The notes beneath the pieces are model-generated. The model saw only the letters and a list, made by a program, of their open reading frames with translations. It was not told where the DNA came from and did no database searches. Both the position numbers and the translations under genes were made by a program. Positions 54,215-64,000 of a stretch of 64,000 nt of DNA are shown one piece after another (the first letter of the stretch is position 1; the number at the start of each line of letters is the position of its first letter). Source of the stretch: Auricularia sp. M13 (taxonomy: Eukaryota; Basidiomycota; Agaricomycetes; Auriculariales; Auriculariaceae); contig CM073196.1 of assembly GCA_037042915.1 (NCBI GenBank), forward strand, positions 372,001 to 436,000. Direction: 5' to 3'.

Positions 54215-55250
54215 ATGCAGCTTCTCTCCGTCGTCCTTCTCGCCGTCTCACTCAGCTCATATACCCTCGCACTTCCTACGGGAACGGCACGTTACATTCA
54301 CGCTCGTCACGGCTCATCCTCTCACGTTGATGATTGCTACAGCCTGAGCATGAGGCTCCCGTCCCGTCGCAGGGGAGCGACGCCGCAACCATGAAGGTTT
54401 GTGCTTACCTTCGTACGCGGTAACAATGTGCATTGAGCTCATTATTGTGTTATCACAGCCTGGTCACCTCGTTCACGGCCACGGTGGAGGACGGCCTCCG
54501 TTCACTGGCAGCGGCATGCCTCCGAATTTCAGCAGCGGGATGCCGCCCATGTTCAGCAGCGGCGTGCCTCCGATTTTCGGCGGCGGTCCGTCTGGCGCAC
54601 ATATCCCGACGGCCTTCCCATCTGGAGCGCCCACGCGCCCCCCAGTCAGGCCCGGTCCGCCTTCGACCATCATTGGCCCGGCTCCGTCGGAAACTGTTCC
54701 TTCAGACACTGGCGTCGCTCCAGCTCCTTCGGAAACCTCGATTGAACCAGTTCCTACCGAGACGGTCGTCGCGCCCGCTCCCTCGGACACCGTGGTATCA
54801 TCTGATCCCACTGAGACTGTCATCGCGACTGCTACAGAGACCGTTGTCACAGCCGACCCCACCGAGACTGTCGTCGCGCCTGCTTCCACCGAAACTGACA
54901 TCGCGACGGCTTCTACGGAGACCGATGTCGTCTCAGCTCCGTCGTCCACCGAGTCGTCGGGTGTCGTCGACGCCCTTCTTCCCCGGCAGCAGAAGGATGC
55001 CCCAGGGCACGGCAAGGGCAACCCCGCGCTCAGTGGCTCAGCGATCCCCACCGGCACCCTGATTCGCGGTCCCCCGCGCGAGCATACCTTGAAGAGCGCC
55101 TCCGGCCGCGGCAAAGCGACTCGCGTTGCCAGCAACGGCGCGCTGCCCACCGGCACGCTCATCCGCGGTCCGCCGCGCGGTACCCCAGGCCGCGGGACTG
55201 CCCACTCTGCGCCCACCCACATCGTCGTGCCCACCAGCGGCGGAAAATAG
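54215..55250 (+). CDS. Secreted Thr/Glu/Val/Pro-rich protein, about 300 aa
   Basis: Exon 1 (54215-54325) begins with the signal peptide MQLLSVVLLAVSLSSYTLAL and PTGTARYIHARHGSSSH; exon 2 (54459-55250) starts PGHLVHGHGGGRPPFTGSGM. The intron is 133 nt with a weak donor (GTTGAT), so the junction is tentative, but the phase fits. The mature protein has GMPPNFSSGMPPMFSSG repeats, then TETVVAPAPSDTV-type repeats (about ten ETV units, likely O-glycosylated), and two copies of PTGTLIRGPPR near the C-terminus, each preceded by Ala-Ile/Leu. There is no GPI tail; it ends PTSGGK. Likely a cell-wall or extracellular protein. Its signal peptide closely resembles those at 36882 and 20552. Confidence 0.7.
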
Positions 55251-55580
55251 CAGATGCATGCTTCGCTGATGATACCCCCTTATCGAGATTGACGACGCTT
55301 TGCTCTTAATTCATGTCATACAGTCATTTACATGAACAATTACATTAGGACAGTTCCTCAAGGAATTTCGCAAGCCCGAAGCGCACACATCGGAAGGTTG
55401 TTGTCGACACCTGCTGGTCGTCCGACGTTCGCATAAAGGATCTTTTAGCAAAGACCAGATGCACACAATTCCGAAAGCTAAGGGTGGAACGGCAAATCAC
55501 ATTTCGAGGGTATAGATGGTACATTCGAGACCGACATTCGCGTTGGAGAAGGATTGCGGGAAACCATTGTTCTTGTGCGC
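55251..55580. other. Intergenic between convergent genes
   Basis: Presumed 3' UTRs; nothing else was recognised. Confidence 0.4.
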
Positions 55581-56995
55581 TTACTGGCGGCGTGACCCTG
55601 AGGGAGCGTACCCAGAACCTTCAGAGTTATAGGGGACCGAGGGAGGATAAGCTGCCTGCCCGTAGGGCGAGTATGGGGGGGCCGGTGTGGGAGCAGTGTG
55701 TCCATAAGGAGTGCTAGCCACTTGGTTGACTGGTGAATTGTGCCGTGTCTCAGTGAGAAGGATAAACAATTAGTGCAAATTACTCACAGTGAGCGAATTG
55801 GACGGGGACAGGCATGGTGCTGCTGCCTGAGATTTTGGATTCGAAGTTAGATATGCTACTTGAGAAGCTACGACGAAGATACTCACGTGTGCCTGGGATA
55901 CGCCCCTGCGGCGGAAGGTACGGGAAGTTCGGCCCCGTGGGAGGTATACCGGGCAGAGTGGGGCCAAAGCCATCTTCATCCGTGTAAGCATTAAGTTTGC
56001 CTGTAGATGGCGCATAAACTTACGGAGAAGACTGGTGCTCGAGGAGGTAGGTGATTGGAAGTCCACGGAGGATTGCGACGCTGAGGCGTGAGCTCCAAAG
56101 TGTGTGGAGGCCGAAGGCAGAGCTAAGTTCGCAACATGAGACCAATCAGTGATCGAGAGATACTATGACTTCATATTATCGCGCACCAAATCCCGATTGA
56201 GCTTGACGGTATGCGAGGTGATCCGCAGGTAGCATTATATGGGCTTCATTTACGTTGGAATTCGGCCAGGGAGCTACAACATATCAGTCAAGTTTCCTCT
56301 GGTATACTGGTCTAGTCTGACCTTGCGACGGGCGCAGCACTTCACCTTCGCATGGCAAAGGATGGTCCCTCGCTCGGAGAATGTAAGCCTCCGTGCTGGA
56401 CGACTACAAAGCAGAATTAGATACAGGAACGCGGCAAGCAGCTGGACGGCCGCACCTGGATACCCTGGTCCAGCGTCTTGATCTTCTTGAGCTTGTCTTG
56501 TACCTGCTCTACGTAGCGTCGCTGGGAGTAGATGTATTTGTTGAGCCTGCTGGGGTCGTCCTTCCACGCCTGCTCAAGCGTTGCGGCCTCGGAAATGATA
56601 CTGCGAGCTCATTATCACGATGCCAGGGCAAGGAACCAAGGCGTACATATTCAGTTGCTTCTCGCATTCACGCGCATATTGCGGGAAGTAGTCAGAAAGT
56701 GGACTCCCAGGGCGCTTGAGTTTCTCCAAGAGGTCAGCCGTCTCCTTCCACGCCGTCTTCATGGCCTCAATACGTTGATTTTGCTGCCAAAAGTAGAGAG
56801 ACGCGGCGGCTGCGCTGATCCCGGTCGTATGGAAAGCCGGAGTGAGCTGCCTCGGATCTGATGGTCGGGCGACGACGGAGCAATCTTCCGACAACGCTCC
56901 GGCACATGGGAAAACGTCACTCAGAACAGCGGACATCGACGGATCGCAACGCCGCCCGCTGTCGCCGTTACGAAGGTCGTTGTCTGCTTTGCCAT
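55581..56995 (-). CDS. Unknown protein with N-terminal TM, coiled coil and Pro-rich tail
   Basis: Likely start ATG 56995 (MAKQTTTFVTATAGGVAI), joining to AAASLYFWQQNQRIEAMKTA (a short membrane segment then helix), WKETADLLEKLKRPGSPLSD and QYARECEKQLNM. A GT-AG intron leads to ISEAATLEQAWKDDPSRLNK and RRYVEQVQDKLKKIKTLDQ (coiled coil). Further exons give NAYTDEDGFGPTLPGIPP, GPNFPYLPPQGRIPG, SSTMPVPVQFAH (55826-55788) and FNQVASTPYGHTAPTPAPPY to the stop at 55581. The last two junctions are clean; the middle exons are less certain. The family is not recognised; a tail-rich membrane-associated adaptor is possible. Confidence 0.55.
56823..56905 (+). repeat. Inverted duplicate of a gene fragment (copy A)
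   Basis: GTATGGAAAGCCGGAGTGAG and CTGATGGTCGG are shared, on opposite strands, with 57765-57853. Copy A lies across the 5' part of the 55581-56995 gene. Confidence 0.65.
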
Positions 56996-56999
56996 CGAC

Positions 57000-57764
57000 C
57001 CGCCCGCCGTTAGCTGACCTGCTGCGCCGTCAGCGCTTCAGCGCTCGCCGCTCTATCCGTAACATGATCGTGCCGCTATGCCCACTCGAGCCTGCGTCCG
57101 ATCATTCTATCCTTTGCCGTCCGACCGGGCTTGGACACGCAGCTTGGCAGAATGCCGGTATGACTTGAATTTTCGGCGGCTGGACGTGTGTACGGGTTTA
57201 TAGGGTGGTCTCTAGTAATATTATTGCGCGGGAACGCCTTGGGACGTGTGTAGATTCCGGAGTCTGCCAATACAAACAGATTTGGCCCCCAACCCTCAGC
57301 CCCGTCCGCTTGGGCGAAGCACCAACAATAACCATCAGGTGTATGTTATATATCCTCGACATTTGTAGTAGCAAGTCAACCTCATGTGGGAATCTGCTCA
57401 GAGGAAGTGGCCGGAGTACTGCCAGTGGGCGCGTGCATCATGAGACGCAATATAGAACATCTTGTACAGCTCATAATTCAATACCCAATCATATTCCACT
57501 TGTTTCTGCAAGGTAGCTTTCAAATTAGGCCTTTCTATCTTGTGGTAATCCAGAGACTACTATAAGCCAGGAACCTACTGGCCTTCACTCTGCATTATAG
57601 GAACTCAAATTATACATTGTACTGACCTGCAGGTCAAGGTTAGGTCAAGATTAATAGCTGTTCGTATGGCATTACTGCAAATGTGGCGGCGACAACGGAT
57701 TTGATGGGAGCGGCGTTAGGACTCTTTCCCTGCGCCGCGCTGATTGTAGGCTACAATCGCCGTC
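57000..57764. other. Intergenic, nothing recognised
   Basis: No supported gene or repeat besides the flanking inverted duplicates. Confidence 0.35.
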
Positions 57765-57931
57765 TAAAGATTGCCCCGTGCTCGAGCGAACTCGTCCGAC
57801 CATCAGATCACAGCGAATACGAGGCAGCTCACTCCGGCTTTCCATACGGTCGCCCCGGCGAGTATGGCGAAGGCTTCGCCGCACATCTTGATCACCTCGA
57901 CGATTGTCTTCGTCTTTTCGAGGTTGTCCAT
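57765..57931 (-). pseudogene. Short gene-start fragment carrying inverted duplicate (copy B)
   Basis: On the minus strand, ATG 57931 reads MDNLEKTKTIVEVIKMCGEA and FAILAGATVWKAG, then a donor-like GTGAGC. The last part is the inverted copy of 56823-56905. The downstream frame is short (DGDCSLQSARRRERV) and soon stops, so this is probably a fragment or an unresolved short gene. Confidence 0.4.
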
Positions 57932-58253
57932 AACGGGAGAGCTAAGCTGGAGTGGGGGTAAGAGGATGGGTTGATTTGGACCTCAGATTCTCGCCGATTT
58001 ATCTCTGGCGGGTTACAATAACAGGTGAGAGAAACATGCCGGGCCTGAACAACTGAAGTCGTCGAGCCGTAGACATGTGATCGCCGTGAGTACTTAGCGT
58101 GTTCGTTGTCTCTTCGAGTGTTGCCAACGGAGCGCCGCATCGCTTACAATGCCAAGTCCGTCATGGAGCCGAATCGCCGGTTGACGTACAACATAGCTGA
58201 CGCAAACATGTACAAGCATCACCGCCTCTTCGTACTGGCCTCGCGCCAGCTTC

Positions 58254-59608
58254 ATGCCCGCATCTGTGCCCCCCATGACGAACCCATTGCAGGATGACTA
58301 TGAACAGTTTCCTAAATCAACGCGTGCGACGTCGGCAGCTCTTCTTGCGATCTGGCAACGAGCAGCAGAGCAAGGCCTCTATCATCTTAGCCCACAGGAG
58401 CAATTCTGGACAGAGCTGCAACCTTATCTCTTGTCGAAGGGCTATCGACTGCGGCCTCGCTATGCTCCGGGATGGGAGCCTGTATGGGTCGGCACAGACA
58501 TCAACCCTTACATCTTCGAAGAGCATGTGTCGTTATTCGTGAGCAGCACTCTCGTTTCTTGGTGCTCACTGACGCTCTTCTAGCTCCCCCGGGTGATCGA
58601 CGCCCAGCGAGAGTCCGATGGCAAGGTCGTCGCCATCAAATGGGTTCCGGATGCCGAACATACGCGCGACGAACTTAACATCATGCGATTTCTATCCAGC
58701 GCCGAGTTACGCGATGATCCTCAAAATCACTGCAACCCACTGCTGGACGTGTTCACGAATCCTAATGACCCCAATGGTATCTTCATCGTTACTCCTTGGC
58801 TCTCGGACTTCGTCTACGTCTCGATCGAAACCGTCGCTGAGGCCTTAGACATGATGATCCAGTTGACTGAGGTGTGTGGTAGACCTTGCCAACAATCGCC
58901 TCGCTAACCAGCGAAGGGCCTCGCATTCCTACATCGACATAATGTTGCTCATAGGTGAGCGATGGTGTTGTTACGCGTTCGATTATTGAACGATGTCTAG
59001 GGATTGCACAGGCTTCAACATCATGCAAGACGTCAGTGCTTGCTTTCCCGGCGTACGAACGCACCCTCTACGGCCAGTATATACGATGGATCTGAAGACG
59101 AGGCTCCAACCTGATCGCAATGCGCCGCGGAGGTACTACTTTATCGACTTCGGTGTCTCTTCCAAGTTCGACGGCCCCGGTCCTCATCTGGTCACTGGCG
59201 TCATCTGTCGTGATGCCAGCGCACCAGAGCTCTCTCGCAAGATACCCTATGATCCCTTCAAGCTCGACATATATCTTCTGGGCAACCACTTTCTGACGGA
59301 ATTCGTCAATGTAAGTCGCAAACCACGACTGACAAGCCATGCCTATCCTGACTTCGCATGCGCAGGAGTACAGTAACTTGGAGTTTTTACGACCTTTACT
59401 CATGGAAATGACGTGTCCTCGTCCCGCGGACAGGCCAACCGCGCATGAAGCTTTGGATAAGCTGACGAGTCTAGCTCAGCATTGTCCCGGCTACCAGAAG
59501 CGGTGGAGGCTGCGCCCACGCAAAGACGGTTGGGTAGATGTGCTTCTTGGCGATGCTGGATCTCTTCTCCACGAAGCCTTCTTCCAGGTGCGGAGTCTCC
59601 TTCCCTGA
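58254..59608 (+). CDS. Protein kinase-like protein, catalytic residues intact
   Basis: Exons 58254-58538, 58584-58871, 58917-58954, 59001-59310 and 59366-59608; introns are 45-55 nt. The N-terminal about 90 residues are unassigned (LLSKGYRLRPRYAPGWEPVW). The kinase domain shows the Lys strand DGKVVAIKWV, the helix-C Glu RDELNIMRFL, the catalytic loop AHRDCTGFNIM (H-R-D and N), DFG in YFIDFGVSSKFDG, and APE in SAPELS. LDIYLLGNHF and MTCPRPADRPTAHEALDKL form the C-lobe. It belongs to the protein-kinase superfamily branch numerous in Agaricomycetes; the substrate is unknown. All key residues are present, so it should be active. The start could also be ATG 58275. Confidence 0.85.
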
Positions 59609-60593
59609 TGATGACATGCCGTGACCCTGCGTATCTTCGGCATTGTTCCCCACATTGTATTCACGTTGACACTCGCCTATCTTGCATCTTGTTCCCTCCA
59701 TTGTATTCACCTGTGGACGTGTGTGCCAACATGGGTTCGTTTACGAGTTTCATTCCGGCAAGAATCTCGGTGTCAACGGCATAACAGATGTTCCAAAGAG
59801 TGCTAGTCTGTCGTGGCCATTCTACGATGCCCTACAATGTGTACACTCGCGTGTCCCCCCATGACATCCGAGCCGAAGCGCGCTGTGCACAGGTGGAACA
59901 GCATGCGGTACCCTGACAAATTTCACACGACGCTCATACCCCTACTTATTCCAAAGCGCCTGCTGACGGCCAGGTACAACCTGGCCGTAAGTTTATTGCA
60001 ATCGCTCTTTGAATCTCCAGGCAGTGAGCCTCGGTGATGAACTAGATTCGGATTCGTATCACGGTAACTGTAAGGAGAAACGTCTTACCATTGTTCGTAG
60101 ATACATCCGCCAGCTTATGTTCCGATTGTTTGGCTCTATTAGGAACACACTTAGACATTTTCATCGCACAAACCCTCGCCCCGCGCACGACGCCCAGTGC
60201 AACGCGAGCTCGCGATTGTCTGCTCCTCTGAGCTCGAGCCCTAAGAAGCGCTCGAGCCACTACTCCAGCCGGACCGGACGCTTGTCAGCGGTCACTCAAC
60301 CTCTGACGGGCGCTCACGTCAACCTTACGCTCGGCCCTTGCTAGTCATCCGCAACCTCTAGAGACATTCCTTCGCGGATACCTCTCACAGAGGTGGACGA
60401 ATCCGGATCGACTAGCCAGACCAGCAATTTTCCGGCGCAACAGCTAAAATTTCTACTACCAATCCGAAGATATATATAAAAAAAAGGGAGAGTGAATGAG
60501 TCGGAGGAGTCCATCTACACTGAACCCCGTCACCTCCTCTTCCTCGAACTCTGAAACGTCCGTCCACTACGCCAGCCTTCTGGGGATCTCTCG
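59609..60593. other. Intergenic; possible leader of the terminal gypsy element
   Basis: No supported gene. An AT-rich TATATATAAAAAAAAGGGAG at about 60470 could be a promoter or polypurine-like tract of the following element. Confidence 0.35.
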
Positions 60594-63500
60594 GTGTCCA
60601 ACCTCGGTGTTTCCGACGTTCCTGAACCTTTTACGCCCACACGCTCGCTCCCAGCTCCGCCCACTCAACCCGCTGCCTCTGCAGTAGTCGCGTATCAACC
60701 GCAAGCTCCTGCGCGCGCATCCCTTTATAGGACGACTCGCACGCTAGGAGTAGGGATCGCCGCTCCAGTGCCTGTACGCGCCCTTAACCCATTCGACTCG
60801 CCTACCGCGCGCCTCTCGCACGTCGCCGCTACGATGCCACCCCGAGCCCAGCCGTCCGCGCCTCCGCCGGTCGCTGCTGGGAACGACAGCTCTGAAACCG
60901 TAACCCCCGCGCGTCCGCGCCCGGTCGTCACGCCAACGCCCGCGAGTACGCCGGGCCAGCTCGCGCGGGACGCGATCATCGTCGAATACGCGGCCGTGAA
61001 AGTCGTGGTCGACGTGGGCGACGTCGTCGCTGAAGACGGGACGCAGTCGACCGCTAAATTCGAGGAAACTCCGCAGGTACTCATCGCGCACGCTAGGGTC
61101 CTCCAGCCGTGCCAGGAGTACTTCGCAAAAACCGGCTCTCGTTACACCTTCATTCTCGGGATCGTAGGCCAGTTCGAGACGGCTGTGGGCTATCTCCACG
61201 GCTTCATCGAGAGAGCCTACGTAACGCTCGCGATTCCTGAAGGGAAGTGTCACGGCAGAGCGCTCGTCACTCGCCGAGACCGACGCCCAAGAGAGGAGAG
61301 AGGGACGAGGAAGAACGGACAAGCGGTACAATTGACCAGACCAAACCTGGGGTACATGCATCTACACCCTACAACCTATATACCCTTCCCCCAGGGTCCG
61401 ATGATCCGGTCCAGGGTGATCCCGGAGCTAAAGGGTCCATCCACCATCATCTCCCATGGTGCCAACACCCTACCACACCTCCAATCGAACCTGGTCCGAG
61501 ACAGGACAAAGGTGCCGAGGTGTGCTATCCACATACACACCCACCGAGGGCACGAACCGGGAAGGAGGGCACCTCCCGAGTGCATGGGGAGAGCGCCGAG
61601 CTGCTGAGGCCACGGGCCGAGGGTCCGAGGATGTAGCCGAGCTTGTACCAGGCGATGACAACCGGCCTACTATCCCTCCGAGGGGTATAACACCAACGAG
61701 GAGTCCAATAGAGGCGTTCCAGACCCTCCGAGGTCGTTCAGGGTGGCACACCGAGTTCGCCCGAGGTCAGAAGGGGATCCTAGAGTCCATCCCGAGCACC
61801 ACAACACCCATACCCGACGCATACAGCGAGGGGAGAGCTGCCGAACCCTGGTCCGAGGATAAGGAGCCTCCACCGAGCCGAATTGGGGTATGCGCCGAGG
61901 TCGTCTCACCCCCTAGACAGGTAGAGAGCGGCGCATCGATCATATCCCGAGTTGAGCAGCCCGAGGTGTATAACCCTGGCCGAGTCTCCGTTCGAGGGTA
62001 AACAGTGCGCCGACTGTATGCAACAGCGTCCGAACGCTCGGCGAAGCGGCGTAAAATCCGCGGGCAAGCGGACAGAGCTTGCGACGGCCGTGATGACCGC
62101 AACAGGAAGCGCTTGCTCGCCAACGAATGGAACGAGCCGTTGGCCCTGCTCTGCAACGCCGATTTCGACAGATACGGCGACGCTGTCCGCGCCTTCAAGA
62201 GAATGACCGAATGGCTCACGTTCGCGGACGCGTTCCTTAACGTCCTCCTCGAGTTAATTCCAGAGGACCAACTGCCGCCTATGCCCGGCCCTCTGGACAT
62301 CACGGTCAAAGGGTACTTCAATAGCTTCATGGAGGCGTCGTTCCGCGCAGCGTCTAACGCACAGAATAACTCTCCTCTACGCTCCACGGCTGCCTCGCCG
62401 ACGATACGTCAACAACCTACCCCTGCGGCCAACTGGACGACCAAGGATTCCGTCGCCATGTCCAAGATGATGAGGGAAGAATCTGACTCTTTCTACGGGT
62501 TCCGTCCCAAGGCAGGTAATCGTCGCCAGACCTCCGCACGCGAACCGGCCGACTTCTCAGCCTGGGGCGACGCTCTCGCGGGGCTAGGATCGCCCTCGTA
62601 CCTCAAGCGGGTTCCCCCTGCGCCGCCCGCTCAGCAGACGCATACATTGGACGCGGTTGCTGCAGTCGCGCGTGCGCAACCAGCTCAGATTGATCCATCT
62701 TCGTTTCTAGGACGGCTCCTCGACGCCGGCACCCGCGTTGCTACCCCAAACGCCCCCGCGCCCGTCAAGTCGCCGAATCCCTTTCGTGAAGGTGGGCGCG
62801 GCACTCCGCCCCACCTGTTGAAAGGCCATTTCGGTCCAGGCGGCTTCGGCGGCGGCGGCGGCGACGGTGGAGGGGATGATGATGACGACGGCGATGACGA
62901 AGGTGGCGGCGGCGGCGGCAACGGTAGAGGAGGGCGTCGTGGTTTCCATGGGCGCCGAGGCAACTCGCGCGACGACCAGCGTCACCGCCACGGTGGTCAA
63001 GGAGGGGGTGGAGGGCCTCCCCACCGTCCTGATGACCCGGACGACGAGCCTGGAGACGACGACGGCTATCCCGACGGCTTCTACGCGCGCCGCAGCACGG
63101 GGCTATCGCTGGATACGCGCGTCAAAAGGGACGAACTCCCTGCGTGGGACGGCCAAGACAACTCGGCTATGCTCTACTTCAACCAGCTCAATGAATGGGC
63201 TCGGGCGGGCAGAGACGGGAACCTGATACACCAGCTCGCGGAAGCCGCACCGCTCAGATGGTCTGGCCCTGCCGCGATGTGGTGGTCGAATTTGTCCGAC
63301 TTCGAACGCGACAAAATGCAACAGTCGTTCTTCAGCTTCCTGGCCGGCATTCGCAAGAATTTCCTGTCGGTTCCCTGGGCGCAGAAACGCGGCGTAGAGT
63401 TCGCCGCCATGCACTTCCGGCAGCCTGGACACACGCAAGAGAGCCCATTCGAATACATCAACCGGCGCATTCTCCTGGCCCGCGTCTTGTTCGACCTTAC

Positions 63501-64000
63501 GCCCGAAAAAATGGTCGCGCAGGTCATGGCGAACGCACCAGCAGAGTGGTCGTTCGTCATAGGAGAGCATAACATCGTGTCAACGGATGTCCTCATGTCC
63601 CGCGTCAAGAACATGTCAGACGCGTTGTCGTCGGCCCACGCTGCTTCGAGTGGGGGGCAAGAAACCGCTGCTATACGCGATCGCCTTGAGGCCCTCGAAG
63701 CTCAGCTTGGCGCGAAGCGTTCCATCTGGCGCCCATCGACGAGCAACAACCCGTACAAGACGGCACCGCCGGCGAAGCCGTTCCGATCCGCTCACCTGGC
63801 CACCAGCGCGGAGGACGCGTACTTCAACGTGCATGACGAGTCCGCGCTCATGGACCAGTCGCCCGAACAGACGCCAGAGCTCGCTGGCGCGAGCGCGGCC
63901 GTCCTACAATCCGCATTCGCCGTACTGGCAAGCAGGGGAAAAACCCGTCCGCCGCCAGTGGGGGGGTACCCTTTCCCAACGAGCAGCGTCGTTAGCAAGC
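60594..64000 (+). mobile_element. Ty3/gypsy element, gag end, runs off the window
   Basis: The reading frame from 62003 to the window end is a gypsy gag (see next entry). Upstream, 60594-61080 encodes a Pro/Ala/Thr-rich frame (LPAPPTQPAASAVVAYQPQA) that is probably the gag N-terminal leader; 61320-61990 between them is not convincingly coding in any frame (repeated CCGAGG-type words). LTRs could not be located. Confidence 0.6.
62003..64000 (+). CDS. Gypsy gag protein, partial (continues past window)
   Basis: An uninterrupted frame opens after a stop at 62000-62002; the first ATG is 62203 (MTEWLTFADAFLNVLLELIP). Segments: DQLPPMPGPLDITVKGYFNS, a Gly/Asp-rich low-complexity region (GGGGGDGGGDDDDDGDDEGG), RRSTGLSLDTRVKRDELPAW, and a capsid-like helical part (MLYFNQLNEWARAGRDGNLI, LAEAAPLRWSGPAAMWWSNL, FLSVPWAQKRGVEFAAMHFR, SPFEYINRRILLARVLFDLT). 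No zinc knuckle has been reached by 64000. This is the structural protein of an LTR retrotransposon. Confidence 0.75.

Noticed and set aside
60744-61361. Minus-strand frame with helical look (SLDEAVEIAHSRLELAYD)
   Set aside because: It overlaps the plus-strand Pro-rich leader of the gypsy element; no motif or splicing supports it, though it cannot be excluded.
1-64000. tRNA or rRNA genes
   Set aside because: I looked for box B-like GGTTCGA and rRNA-like segments and found no convincing cloverleaf or rRNA; a tRNA scan would be decisive.

Overview
The window is GC-rich nuclear DNA of a filamentous basidiomycete. An Agaricomycete, probably Polyporales-like, fits best. Reasons: genes are cut by many short (about 45-65 nt) GT-AG introns; there is a ferrochelatase with the C-terminal Cys cluster of [2Fe-2S] ferrochelatases; and there are several Agaricomycete-typical families (DUF6589, DUF7330, UstYa/DUF3328, a 7-TM basidiomycete membrane family). 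Copia and gypsy retroelements and MITEs make up much of the rest. All exon joins were derived by hand from splice sites and reading-frame continuity; no database search was run.

Layout: 0.3-4.9 kb, a 10-exon gene for a 1353-aa low-complexity protein (-). 5.6-7.7 kb, two small convergent unknown genes. 8.0-11.7 kb, a decayed, 3'-truncated copia element (-), back to back with the 3' half of a gypsy element (11.7-15.6 kb) that carries an intact antisense zinc-knuckle gene before its LTR. 15.6-16.6 kb, a DUF7330 gene starting just after that LTR, followed by debris. 18.2-19.3 kb, Sin3-type PAH modules; a third lies at 29.0-29.3 kb. 19.7-20.6 kb, a GPI-type repeat protein. 21.7-26.6 kb, ferrochelatase, inflated by three introns filled with degenerate minisatellites. 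27.1-28.5 kb, a cluster of small fold-back repeats. 29.5-36.0 kb, a DUF6589 protein and a RecQ-like helicase, tail to tail; the former is interrupted by a hAT-type MITE with a perfect 8-bp target duplication.

36.4-43.8 kb is the most interesting part. A spliced gene encodes a signal peptide followed by eight copies of a conserved short peptide (E-A-R-G-T/S-K/R-I-W/Y-R), the architecture of fungal ribosomal peptide precursors. It is followed by a 7-TM protein, a single-TM protein (with a long-inverted-repeat MITE next to its stop codon) and two UstYa-family genes, the enzyme family that cyclises dikaritin RiPPs. I propose this as a candidate basidiomycete RiPP locus; no protease, tyrosinase or transporter gene is seen nearby.

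45-64 kb holds a GNAT acetyltransferase, a 53-aa secreted peptide, two low-complexity secreted proteins, a C2H2 zinc-finger protein, an unknown TM/coiled-coil gene with an inverted duplication nearby, a protein kinase with all catalytic residues, and the gag end of another gypsy element running off the window. Three secreted repeat proteins (20.5, 36.9 and 54.2 kb) share a nearly identical signal-peptide exon joined by a phase-0 intron to unrelated repeat domains.
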